Below the pieces are notes generated by a model, which was not told the DNA's origin, did not search any database, and saw only the letters and a program-made list of their open reading frames with translations. Shown piece after piece: positions 17,801-24,493 of a stretch of DNA of 32,326 nucleotides. The stretch covers positions 10,660 through 42,985 of the forward strand of contig DGUE01000156.1 in the NCBI GenBank assembly GCA_002393895.1. Reading direction: 5' to 3'. Within the stretch, counting starts at the first letter, position 1. Each line of letters begins with the position of its first letter. The translations under genes were made by a program, and so were the position numbers. This DNA comes from Bacteroidales bacterium UBA4318 (GTDB lineage Bacteria; Bacteroidota; Bacteroidia; Bacteroidales; UBA932).

Positions 17801-17983
17801 TACACTGTTCCTTACAAGTTGGTCCAGCGTGCGCGCATCGACAATCTGCGTATTTACTTCCAGGGCAACAACCTGCTCTGCTGGAGCCGCTTCAAGCTTT
17901 GGGATCCTGAACTCGCCAGTTCCGGACTCAACTATCCTATCCAGCGTACCTTCAATATAGGTGTCCACGTTACATTCAAGTAA
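14852..17983 (+). CDS. SusC/RagA-type TonB-dependent outer-membrane transporter
   Basis: 1043-aa outer-membrane beta-barrel that imports SusD-bound oligosaccharide or glycopeptide using TonB energy. Signal peptide MTKRFLSTVFLLLMLPLALTA; a carboxypeptidase-regulatory-like beta domain at about 24-100 (VQGVVFEDETGQPLPGATV); a plug domain at about 110-230 with the SusC signature ALYGARGANGVIYVTTK (Gly217 region); then the barrel to the C-terminal aromatic-rich strand ending HVTFK. There is no N-terminal STN domain, so it is not expected to signal through an anti-sigma factor. The length is typical. It is followed after 14 bases by SusD, with an AGGAAAAGAG ribosome-binding-like stretch. Substrate is not readable from the sequence; the flanking mannosidases and fucosidase suggest a complex glycan. 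Confidence 0.97.
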   Translation: MTKRFLSTVFLLLMLPLALTAQSRKVQGVVFEDETGQPLPGATVSIEGTTRGAIADLDGSFEISNVKPTDKLKVEFAGKETLIVPVNDQKNFMFKLKDQANELEGTTIVAFGTQKKESVIGSISTIDVATLKVPSSNLTTALAGNVAGIIAYQRSGEPGQDNADFFVRGITTFGANTSPLILIDNIELTTTDLARLQPDDIASFSIMKDATATALYGARGANGVIYVTTKRGQEGPAKIFARVETSMSQPTRNIELADPVTYMKAYNEAISTRDPLGDLMYSYDKIEQTGKPNANRIIYPANDWYDMLFKKFSTSYRANVSARGGGRVATYYVAGGFTEDTGILKVDKRNSFNNNIDQKTYTLRSNVDINITPTTKLAVRLTGNFTDYNGPLNGGDAVYKQVVHSDPVLFPAYYPQDDQHVGIRHIMFGNYTGGSYSNPYADLVRGYKDTQRSQMIAAVELNQDLDFITKGLKFMTLFNLTRLSYWEVYRSFSPYWYMLDTYDSYTGEYTIQRINETGTEYLSYGEGSKTIQNTMYSESRLNYAREFGRSDVTGLLVLTAREQLTANAGSLQLSLPSRNAGLSGRFTYGWDKKYFAEFNFGYNGSERFHKSHRWGFFPSAGAAWVISNEKFFQPLTKYVHNLKLRASYGLVGNDNIGSTANRFYYLSEVSMNSSARGAQFGETRGQVNYNGINVSRYANESITWEKSYKTNYAVELGLFKKLDIIAEYFTEHRTDIFMTRADVPETMGLQAGISANIGEAAAHGIDIQADYKQVWNKDFWTSARGNFTYSSSKYLVYEEPTYPESYRQHAGYSLKQTWGYIAERLFIDDEEAANSPSQQSFGSQYGGGDIKYTDVNGDGVITEADRVPIGLPTSPEIIYGFGYSMGYRGFDFSVFFQGLANESFWIDASTNYNPSKNIAGTAPFVNNTQLLKAYADSHWSEDNRDIYALWPRYSAYSNTNNSAVSTWWMRDGAFLRLKQLEFGYTVPYKLVQRARIDNLRIYFQGNNLLCWSRFKLWDPELASSGLNYPIQRTFNIGVHVTFK

Positions 17984-17997
17984 TAAAGGAAAAGAGT

Positions 17998-19962
17998 ATG
18001 AAAAAGCTGAATACTATACTGTCAATATTGGTAATCGCGCTTGGCGTCACTTCCATGACATCATGTGATAAATACCTCAATGTCGTGCCTGACGATGGAA
18101 TCGCATCCCTGGACATGGCATTCAATCTGAGGTCTTCTGCAATAGATTATCTTGCAACGTGCTACTCCTACATGCCCATCGACGGCAACGTGATGAGCGA
18201 TTCCGCCATGCTTACGGGAGATGAGCTCTGGGACCTTGTCGGCCGTGTCACATCTTCTTGGCAGACGACCCGTGTGCCCAATACGTTCTTCAACATAGCA
18301 AGAGGATTCCAGTCGGCATCGAAGGTATATGCAAATGACTGGGCCAATATGTATCAGGGAATACGTTGCTGCGATATCCTTGTCGATAATGTCGATAATG
18401 TGCCGGACATGACCACGGAAGAAAAGAATCAGTGGAAAGCCGAGGCTACATTCCTCAAGGCATATTATCATTTCAACCTGGTCCGCAAGTGGGGCCCGGT
18501 GCCGATTATCAGGGAAAGCCTTCCTATCGATTCCGACGTCGAGACCGTGCGTGTGTACAGGGAGAACATTGATACCTGCTTCAATTTCATCCTTCGCCTG
18601 CTGGACCAGGCGGCTCCCGATCTGCCTATCGTGCCTGAATCTTCAGACATGTACGGCAGGATCACCAGGACTGCATGCAAGGCCCTCAAGGCAAAGGTCG
18701 CCGTATTTGCAGCCAGCCCTCTGTTCAATGGCAATGAAGAGGAATCCGCCCTTATAGACAATAAGGGCCGGATGCTCTTCCCCGAAAAGACCGATGATGA
18801 AAAACTCGAGCGTTGGGAATATGCCGTGCAGGCATGTAAAGATGCTATCGATATCTGCGAAGAGGCCAACATACATCTGTATGGAATGGACAACATCTCT
18901 TTCCGCGTTACCGATTCCCTGAAGAGGACCCTGTCCCTGCGCAATGCATTCAACCAGCGTCAGACTGCCCAGGATCCCGGCGAAGTCGTATGGGCTAACA
19001 CCCAGTACGACGCCAATGGCTCCTACCTTGCCTTCGAGCAGTGGACCATGCCGAACCTGACTACTTACGACCATACTACAGGCGGATACCGCTTCATCGG
19101 CGTGCCGTTGAAGATCGTAGACCAGTTCTATACAAACAACGGCCTGCCTATCAACAACGACCTTGCCTGGGCCGGAGTTAATACCCAGGAAGTAGTCAGC
19201 CCTCCTCTGGACCACAGGTTCTATCTCTACGAAGGATATCCTACTGTCCGCCAGAATGTTGGCAGGGAACCGCGTTACTACTCGTTCCTCGCTTTCGACG
19301 GTGGCACATGGTATGGGGAAATCTCCAATTTCAACGATATCCAGTCGGATAAGATGAGGTATCTGCAGTGCCGCAGCGGCGGACCTCAGGGTAAGTCCGG
19401 CGGTGAGGTTGGCCCTGTTACCGGATACTTCGCCAAGAAGATGTATCCTTATCAGTGCAACTTCACAGCTGCGAATACGTTCGTATCCCATTGGTTCCAG
19501 TGGCCTATCATCCGCCTGACGGACCTCTATCTGCTCTATGCAGAGGCGATTAACGAGGCTGAAGGACCCAATGGCGAGCACCGTGCAGACCTGTTCAAGT
19601 ATCTGGATGCCATCCGCGAGCGTGCGGGCATTCCCGATGTAAAGACATCGTGGGACAATTTCAGCAACAGCCCCGGTTATTATTCGACCAAATACGGTAT
19701 GAGGAACATCATACATCGCGAACGTTTGATCGAACTGTGCTTCGAGAGCCAGAGGTTCTGGGACATCCGCCGCTGGAAAGAGGCTCCCGCAGAGTACAAG
19801 AAGGGTATCTACGGATACACCGTGACCGCTTCCAATCCGGAAGACTACTATGTGAAGAAGCAGATCGCTACCCAGGTGTTCGGCCTCAAGGATTACTTCT
19901 GGCCCATCTACACTTACTATCTGGAGCGTAATCCGAATCTTGTTCAGAATCTTGGTTGGTAA
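17998..19962 (+). CDS. SusD/RagB-type nutrient-binding lipoprotein
   Basis: 654-aa surface lipoprotein that forms the lid of the SusC transporter and binds the glycan. The signal ends in lipobox SMTSC, and mature DKYLNVVPDD is the usual SusD start. Helical TPR-like features follow (KAEATFLKAYYHFNLVRKWG, GDVP-like GPVPII), then the C-terminal SusD block IRLTDLYLLYAEAINEAEG, LDAIRERAGIPDV, RERLIELCFESQRFWDIRRW, ending in NPNLVQNLGW. The length (654) is at the long end of the family, with the extra bulk in the middle (about 300-470), where ligand specificity usually lies. It is second gene of the six-gene operon. Confidence 0.97.
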   Translation: MKKLNTILSILVIALGVTSMTSCDKYLNVVPDDGIASLDMAFNLRSSAIDYLATCYSYMPIDGNVMSDSAMLTGDELWDLVGRVTSSWQTTRVPNTFFNIARGFQSASKVYANDWANMYQGIRCCDILVDNVDNVPDMTTEEKNQWKAEATFLKAYYHFNLVRKWGPVPIIRESLPIDSDVETVRVYRENIDTCFNFILRLLDQAAPDLPIVPESSDMYGRITRTACKALKAKVAVFAASPLFNGNEEESALIDNKGRMLFPEKTDDEKLERWEYAVQACKDAIDICEEANIHLYGMDNISFRVTDSLKRTLSLRNAFNQRQTAQDPGEVVWANTQYDANGSYLAFEQWTMPNLTTYDHTTGGYRFIGVPLKIVDQFYTNNGLPINNDLAWAGVNTQEVVSPPLDHRFYLYEGYPTVRQNVGREPRYYSFLAFDGGTWYGEISNFNDIQSDKMRYLQCRSGGPQGKSGGEVGPVTGYFAKKMYPYQCNFTAANTFVSHWFQWPIIRLTDLYLLYAEAINEAEGPNGEHRADLFKYLDAIRERAGIPDVKTSWDNFSNSPGYYSTKYGMRNIIHRERLIELCFESQRFWDIRRWKEAPAEYKKGIYGYTVTASNPEDYYVKKQIATQVFGLKDYFWPIYTYYLERNPNLVQNLGW

Positions 19963-19979
19963 TAAAAACAGTATCATAT

Positions 19980-21284
19980 ATGAACAATCTTTTCAAATTG
20001 TTTCTGATTGCAGGCACTGTTCTGGCAGCGTCCTGTTCCGGTGAGCTCGGAGGCCGTATCGACCAGCATCCGAACGTGCCGAAACCGACTCCGGTCACAG
20101 TCAAGAGCGTCAGGAGCATCAGTGGAGGAGCTATCATAAAGGTGACCATCCCTGACGACCCGAACCTCAAAGGCGTCATGGCCGTGTACGACCGTAACGG
20201 CGTCGAGGTAAGCTCCAAGATATCCCGCTATGTGGATAGCCTTACTGTTGCCGGATTCCCCGATACGAAGGAACATACCATTAATATATATTCCTTCAAC
20301 GTGAACGAGGAATGCTCGGAGCCGGTCAGTGTGAACGTGACCCCTCTGACACCTGCGATCGTGGGAGTCAAGCCTTCGATGGAAGAGTCTTCAGGTGGCA
20401 TCAAGATCCACATCCAGAACAACATATACAAGACTAACATCGCAATATGTATACTGAGGTGTGACGATCCGGCTGATTTCAATAAACCTTCGAAGGATAT
20501 CAAGTGGGTCGAGGTGACAACCCTTTTCACTTCCAGCGAAGACATCGTGCTGTCCCGTCGCGGAATCGAACCCAAGGAGGCCATTTTCGGGCTCTACCTC
20601 CGGGACTACTGGGGGAACGTGTCCGATACCACCACTGCCGTGCTGACCCCTATCGAAGAAATCAAGCTGGACGCTTCCAAGTTCACCAACGCTGACCTTG
20701 AAGACGATACCTGCAGGAGCGAGAATGCATCCTACTATCCGATATCTTCCCTCTGGGATGGTTCCGGACAGTCTGCCACTCCTCACTTCTTCGCCAGTGA
20801 AAAGGACGGTCCTTCACCTACCTGGCTCACGATAGATCTGGGTGTGAAGGCAAAGCTTGCCAGAATCACGACTCTTCCCCGTATCGACTACAATCCATTC
20901 AAGGACGGCGCTGTGCGAGATTACGAGTTCTGGGGAAGCATGTCTCCTACCGGCAAGCTGGTAGAGCCTACCGAAGACAACCCTAACGGCTTCGATGAAA
21001 CCTGGTTCTGCCTCGGCAAATTCACACAGATTAAGCCTTCCGGCTATCTGCCGAGCGGCCTTGTTGGGGAGATAACACCCGACGACAGGTCTATGTTCAA
21101 CACAGGCAACGACTTCGAGTTCGACAAAGACAAGTATCCTCGTTGCTACGATGAGGTGCGGTACCTGCGTGTCGTGTTTGCAAATACATTCGCAACGTTC
21201 GAACTGGGCCACGGTATCTCGAACCGTCAGGTCCAGACCGGAGAAGTGACACCATTCGGACGTGTGCTTGAGTCTTACCGTTAA
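19980..21284 (+). CDS. DUF4959/DUF5000-type discoidin-like lipoprotein
   Basis: 434 aa from the ATG at 19980. That start is chosen because it gives a clean lipoprotein signal (MNNLFKLFLIAGTVLAASC); an in-frame ATG at 19956 would overlap SusD and adds eight polar residues. The layout matches proteins annotated as DUF4959 (N-terminal beta domain, about 35-125), DUF5126 (about 125-220) and DUF5000 (about 225-434), the last resembling an F5/8 type C (discoidin) carbohydrate-binding fold: SSLWDGSG, PTWLTIDLGVKAKLARI, YEFWGS, RYLRVVF. Such lipoproteins commonly follow SusC/SusD and are thought to bind glycan on the cell surface. No catalytic motif is seen. Domain names are from memory of the family pattern, not a search. 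Confidence 0.85.
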   Translation: MNNLFKLFLIAGTVLAASCSGELGGRIDQHPNVPKPTPVTVKSVRSISGGAIIKVTIPDDPNLKGVMAVYDRNGVEVSSKISRYVDSLTVAGFPDTKEHTINIYSFNVNEECSEPVSVNVTPLTPAIVGVKPSMEESSGGIKIHIQNNIYKTNIAICILRCDDPADFNKPSKDIKWVEVTTLFTSSEDIVLSRRGIEPKEAIFGLYLRDYWGNVSDTTTAVLTPIEEIKLDASKFTNADLEDDTCRSENASYYPISSLWDGSGQSATPHFFASEKDGPSPTWLTIDLGVKAKLARITTLPRIDYNPFKDGAVRDYEFWGSMSPTGKLVEPTEDNPNGFDETWFCLGKFTQIKPSGYLPSGLVGEITPDDRSMFNTGNDFEFDKDKYPRCYDEVRYLRVVFANTFATFELGHGISNRQVQTGEVTPFGRVLESYR

Positions 21285-21295
21285 CGATCGATGCT

Positions 21296-22483
21296 ATGAA
21301 AAAGTTAGTTTACTGTTTTTTTGCATTTGTTTTGCTTCTCGCTTCCTGTGGCAAACAGGATACGGTATACAAGCAGTTCTTTGTTGACGGTGGATACATT
21401 TATCCGGCAAAACCCCTCAATCTGACAGCCGTTTCCGGGTATCAGAGGATTGTCTTGAAGTGGGACGTGCCCATGGACCCGTCGTTGCGTACGGCCAAAT
21501 TGTTCTGGGACAACCGCAGGGATTCGCTGGAGTTCAACTACGCTTACTACGAAGGTTCGGTAGAAACCGTTATCAACAATCTGGAGGACAGGTCCTATAC
21601 CTTCGAGGTGATCAACTACGATGCCGACGGCAACAGTTCGCTGGCCGTCGAGATCACCACTTCTCCTTTCGCGGACAACTGGCTCGTTTCCCATGCGGAG
21701 CGTGCGGTTGAGTCTGCAAGGATCGTGGGCGACGAAGCTGTCATCGTCATGAGGGACCCTACCGACGAAACCGTCAAGACAAAATTCCGCTATATTACCA
21801 AGGATGGTAAAACTGTGGAGCAGGGGGTGTTGAAGGCCGATGAGTATGAGATACATCTCCCTAATGCTGACGGAAGCAGGTATTTCGAGTATCAGTCTGC
21901 TTACACTCCGACTGAAGGAATCGATACGGTATGGACCGGCAACTGGGTAAAGTCCACAAAACCCATCACCGAGAACTTCGATACCAAGGTAGCTACGGTT
22001 ACGGTGACTGCGAACCAGATCCGTGACGCTTTCTACCCTCAGTATGTTATCGATGGCATCAAAGACAGCGCCAGCAGCCGCTGGTACAGTTCCAATGCAT
22101 CCGAGTATAAGAAGATCTTCCCCAAGATCCTGGTAATCGATACCAAGAAATCGGGGGATGATGCCATTACCTTTACCGACTTCATCTTCTATGAGGATCC
22201 CGATCCGGAAGGTTCTACCAGAAGGTTCATCAAGGCCATCAGTGTCTATGTGACCGACAAAAAGCCTAACCCGGACGACGAAAACTGGCAGAAGAACTAC
22301 GGCGATGCCGTGCTTCTGGCAAGCCTCACCCAGGATGATGCGGTGCAGAGCTTCAAGCCTTTCGAGAAGAAGGCTGGACGCTATATTGCAATCGTCTTCC
22401 GTAACTCGCACAGGTCGACCGACGGCTTTATCGATCTTTGGGAGTTCGAGGCTTATGGATATGTAGAAAAGAAACTTAACTAA
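21296..22483 (+). CDS. DUF4998-type lipoprotein with C-terminal discoidin-like domain
   Basis: 395-aa lipoprotein (MKKLVYCFFAFVLLLASC lipobox, then GKQD). The N-terminal half resembles DUF4998 proteins that often sit beside DUF5000 lipoproteins: IYPAKPLNLTAVSGYQRIVLKW, then paired Fn3-like beta segments (about 35-120 and 120-220). The C-terminal ~170 residues (QYVIDGIKDSASSRWYSS to DLWEFEAYGY) resemble an F5/8 type C binding domain. It is eleven bases downstream of the previous gene and 28 upstream of the next, so in the same operon. Its probable role is glycan capture with SusD. No enzyme motif is visible. Confidence 0.82.
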   Translation: MKKLVYCFFAFVLLLASCGKQDTVYKQFFVDGGYIYPAKPLNLTAVSGYQRIVLKWDVPMDPSLRTAKLFWDNRRDSLEFNYAYYEGSVETVINNLEDRSYTFEVINYDADGNSSLAVEITTSPFADNWLVSHAERAVESARIVGDEAVIVMRDPTDETVKTKFRYITKDGKTVEQGVLKADEYEIHLPNADGSRYFEYQSAYTPTEGIDTVWTGNWVKSTKPITENFDTKVATVTVTANQIRDAFYPQYVIDGIKDSASSRWYSSNASEYKKIFPKILVIDTKKSGDDAITFTDFIFYEDPDPEGSTRRFIKAISVYVTDKKPNPDDENWQKNYGDAVLLASLTQDDAVQSFKPFEKKAGRYIAIVFRNSHRSTDGFIDLWEFEAYGYVEKKLN

Positions 22484-22511
22484 TTATCAACCACTTAAAT
22501 AACAATCATCT

Positions 22512-24464
22512 ATGAGAAAAAGTATTTTTCTGCTTTCGGCATTCGCGATGATGTTGTTTGCTTCCTGCCAGCCGCAGGAGCTCGGCGACATTCCCAATCC
22601 GAATGACCCTGTCGAGATGACGGTCGGTAAGACTGCTTTCTCCGTAGACAATGGTGAAGGCACCGTAACCGTGCCGGTTGATGCGAACTATCCTTCCATC
22701 AAGGTAACCGTTGTCGGTGATGCTGCTTCCTGGCTCTCCTACAAAGAGACCAAGGCTGAGACCAAGGCTGAGATGAAGACCTACAAGGTCGTGCTCGCCT
22801 ACAAGGCCAACCCTGTGGCAACAGCACGTTCCGGTCAGGTGACCATCGCGCTCGCCGCTAAGTCCTACGATGTGACAGTCAATCAGGAAGCTGCTGTTCC
22901 TACGATGCAGATTTCCGTGACCTCCAGGACCGTCAACCCCCGCGGTATGACCTTCCCTCTCACCGTCACCACCAACGACGATTATACCGCTACCCCCAGT
23001 GCGGACTGGGCATCCTTCGACAAGGATAAGGGCGAGGTTACCGTTAAGTTGAACGGCACTGGCGCTGCCCGTGAAGGCAGCATCGTTTTTGCCTGTAAGG
23101 CAGATCCCAACGTAAAGGCCACCCTCACCTTCACCCAGAAGGCCGCCAATGTCGATCCCGAGCTCATAAACGTCCTCGCAATTGGCGACAGCCGTACCGA
23201 CAGCACTTATGTCTATATGTACAAGGTCCTGCAGAGCCTCGGCTTTACCAAGATCCGCCTGGTCAACGTCCCTTGCGACGGCCTGACTCTTGCGGAAATC
23301 GAAGCAGCCGCGACCGGCACCGAGAAGGTCACCGCACACGCTACTGTGGATGGAAAGAACTTCATCGCCGTGGATACACTCGCGGTAGATGCCCTCACTC
23401 CCGACGACTGGGATGCCATCGTGCTCCAGCCTTCATTTGAGCATGCAGGTGACTACGATGGAAGTGCAATCGACGGACTCGTCAAGTTCATCCGCAAGTA
23501 CTGCGAATACACTCCTCTCTTCTGGAACATGGGCTGGGCTTACAAGACCGGCGCCACTGCAGATGGATTCAAGAACTATGGCAGCGACCAGATGGCTATG
23601 TATACTGCAATCGCAGAAGTTGCAACCACCGTTTCTGCAAATCCTGAATTCAAGGCAGTCATCCCTCTGGGAACCCTCATCCAGAACATCCGCACTAGCT
23701 ATGTCGAGGAGAACGTTCTGGTGGACGATAGCAACCTCAGCGTGAACATCGGACGCCTTGCAGCCGCCTACATGATGACTCAATACATCACCGGCAAGGA
23801 TCCTCTCAAGGCATCCACTCCTTTCATCCCCAGCCTGAAGTATGAGGATGATTGCATCCCTGCAATGCAGGAGGCCTATGCAAATGCCGCCAAGACTCCT
23901 TACGCAGTTACCAAAGCCACACAGTATCCTCCTTACTTGCTGAACGTAGCCGAGGCTGAAGCAAAGGCTCTCATCGAAGCTGCAGGTAAGAAGTTCGAAG
24001 ACTATGTCGCCGTACCTCTCACTGTACTGCATTGGGGCTTCTACAATTCCCAGAATGGCAGCTATCTCACCTCCTCTGTGTTCAAGGGCAACTACGATGC
24101 AACTACCAGAAAATTCGCGGCCACCCATATTCTCCCTAAGGCTCAACTTCCTATCGGAACACTCATCGTTGTTCTCAGCGGATATCAGTATCGTCCGGAA
24201 GGCTGGGTTACCCTCACTACCAAGAACGATGGCCAGAGCGGCCGTCCTTCCCGTCCCGGCAATGTCAGCACTTCTGTCGTTGAGGTTACCGATGCTTGGT
24301 GGGGATCCTTCACCTACAGGGCATTCAATATCTCCAAGACTGATGGAAATGCATTCAACGCCACTGAGATGAAGGCTGTCGGAACCAAGTTCGGCGTCTA
24401 CATTCCCAAGACTGCCGCATCCGGCGGACTCGAAGATTACAACAATGGTACATGGAATTGGTAA
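22512..24464 (+). CDS. BACON-domain lipoprotein with SGNH (DUF4886-like) fold, probably inactive
   Basis: 650-aa lipoprotein (lipobox MLFASC, then QPQEL). Residues about 35-125 and 130-215 look like two BACON domains, which in other proteins bind glycans or mucin or act as spacers (second: TVNPRGMTFPLTVTTNDDYT, W-centred core, ending TLTFTQKA). Residues about 218-430 resemble the DUF4886 branch of SGNH hydrolases: VLAIGDS with Ser227 at the nucleophile position, the DWDAIVLQPSFEHAG block and FWNMGWAYKTG. Where active relatives have Asp-x-x-His before LS, this protein has Asp405-Asp-Ser-Asn408-Leu-Ser, so the catalytic His seems replaced by Asn. The C-terminal ~160 residues are a beta-rich domain I do not recognise. 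A small 12-base duplication gives ETKAETKAE in the first BACON domain. I favour a binding role. Confidence 0.8.
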   Translation: MRKSIFLLSAFAMMLFASCQPQELGDIPNPNDPVEMTVGKTAFSVDNGEGTVTVPVDANYPSIKVTVVGDAASWLSYKETKAETKAEMKTYKVVLAYKANPVATARSGQVTIALAAKSYDVTVNQEAAVPTMQISVTSRTVNPRGMTFPLTVTTNDDYTATPSADWASFDKDKGEVTVKLNGTGAAREGSIVFACKADPNVKATLTFTQKAANVDPELINVLAIGDSRTDSTYVYMYKVLQSLGFTKIRLVNVPCDGLTLAEIEAAATGTEKVTAHATVDGKNFIAVDTLAVDALTPDDWDAIVLQPSFEHAGDYDGSAIDGLVKFIRKYCEYTPLFWNMGWAYKTGATADGFKNYGSDQMAMYTAIAEVATTVSANPEFKAVIPLGTLIQNIRTSYVEENVLVDDSNLSVNIGRLAAAYMMTQYITGKDPLKASTPFIPSLKYEDDCIPAMQEAYANAAKTPYAVTKATQYPPYLLNVAEAEAKALIEAAGKKFEDYVAVPLTVLHWGFYNSQNGSYLTSSVFKGNYDATTRKFAATHILPKAQLPIGTLIVVLSGYQYRPEGWVTLTTKNDGQSGRPSRPGNVSTSVVEVTDAWWGSFTYRAFNISKTDGNAFNATEMKAVGTKFGVYIPKTAASGGLEDYNNGTWNW

Positions 24465-24493
24465 AATGTCTAACAGCTTAAATGAAAGATAAT

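Noticed and set aside
19956..19979. Upstream ATG for the DUF5000-type lipoprotein
   Set aside because: It overlaps the SusD stop and puts polar residues ahead of an otherwise ideal lipoprotein signal; ATG 19980 is better.
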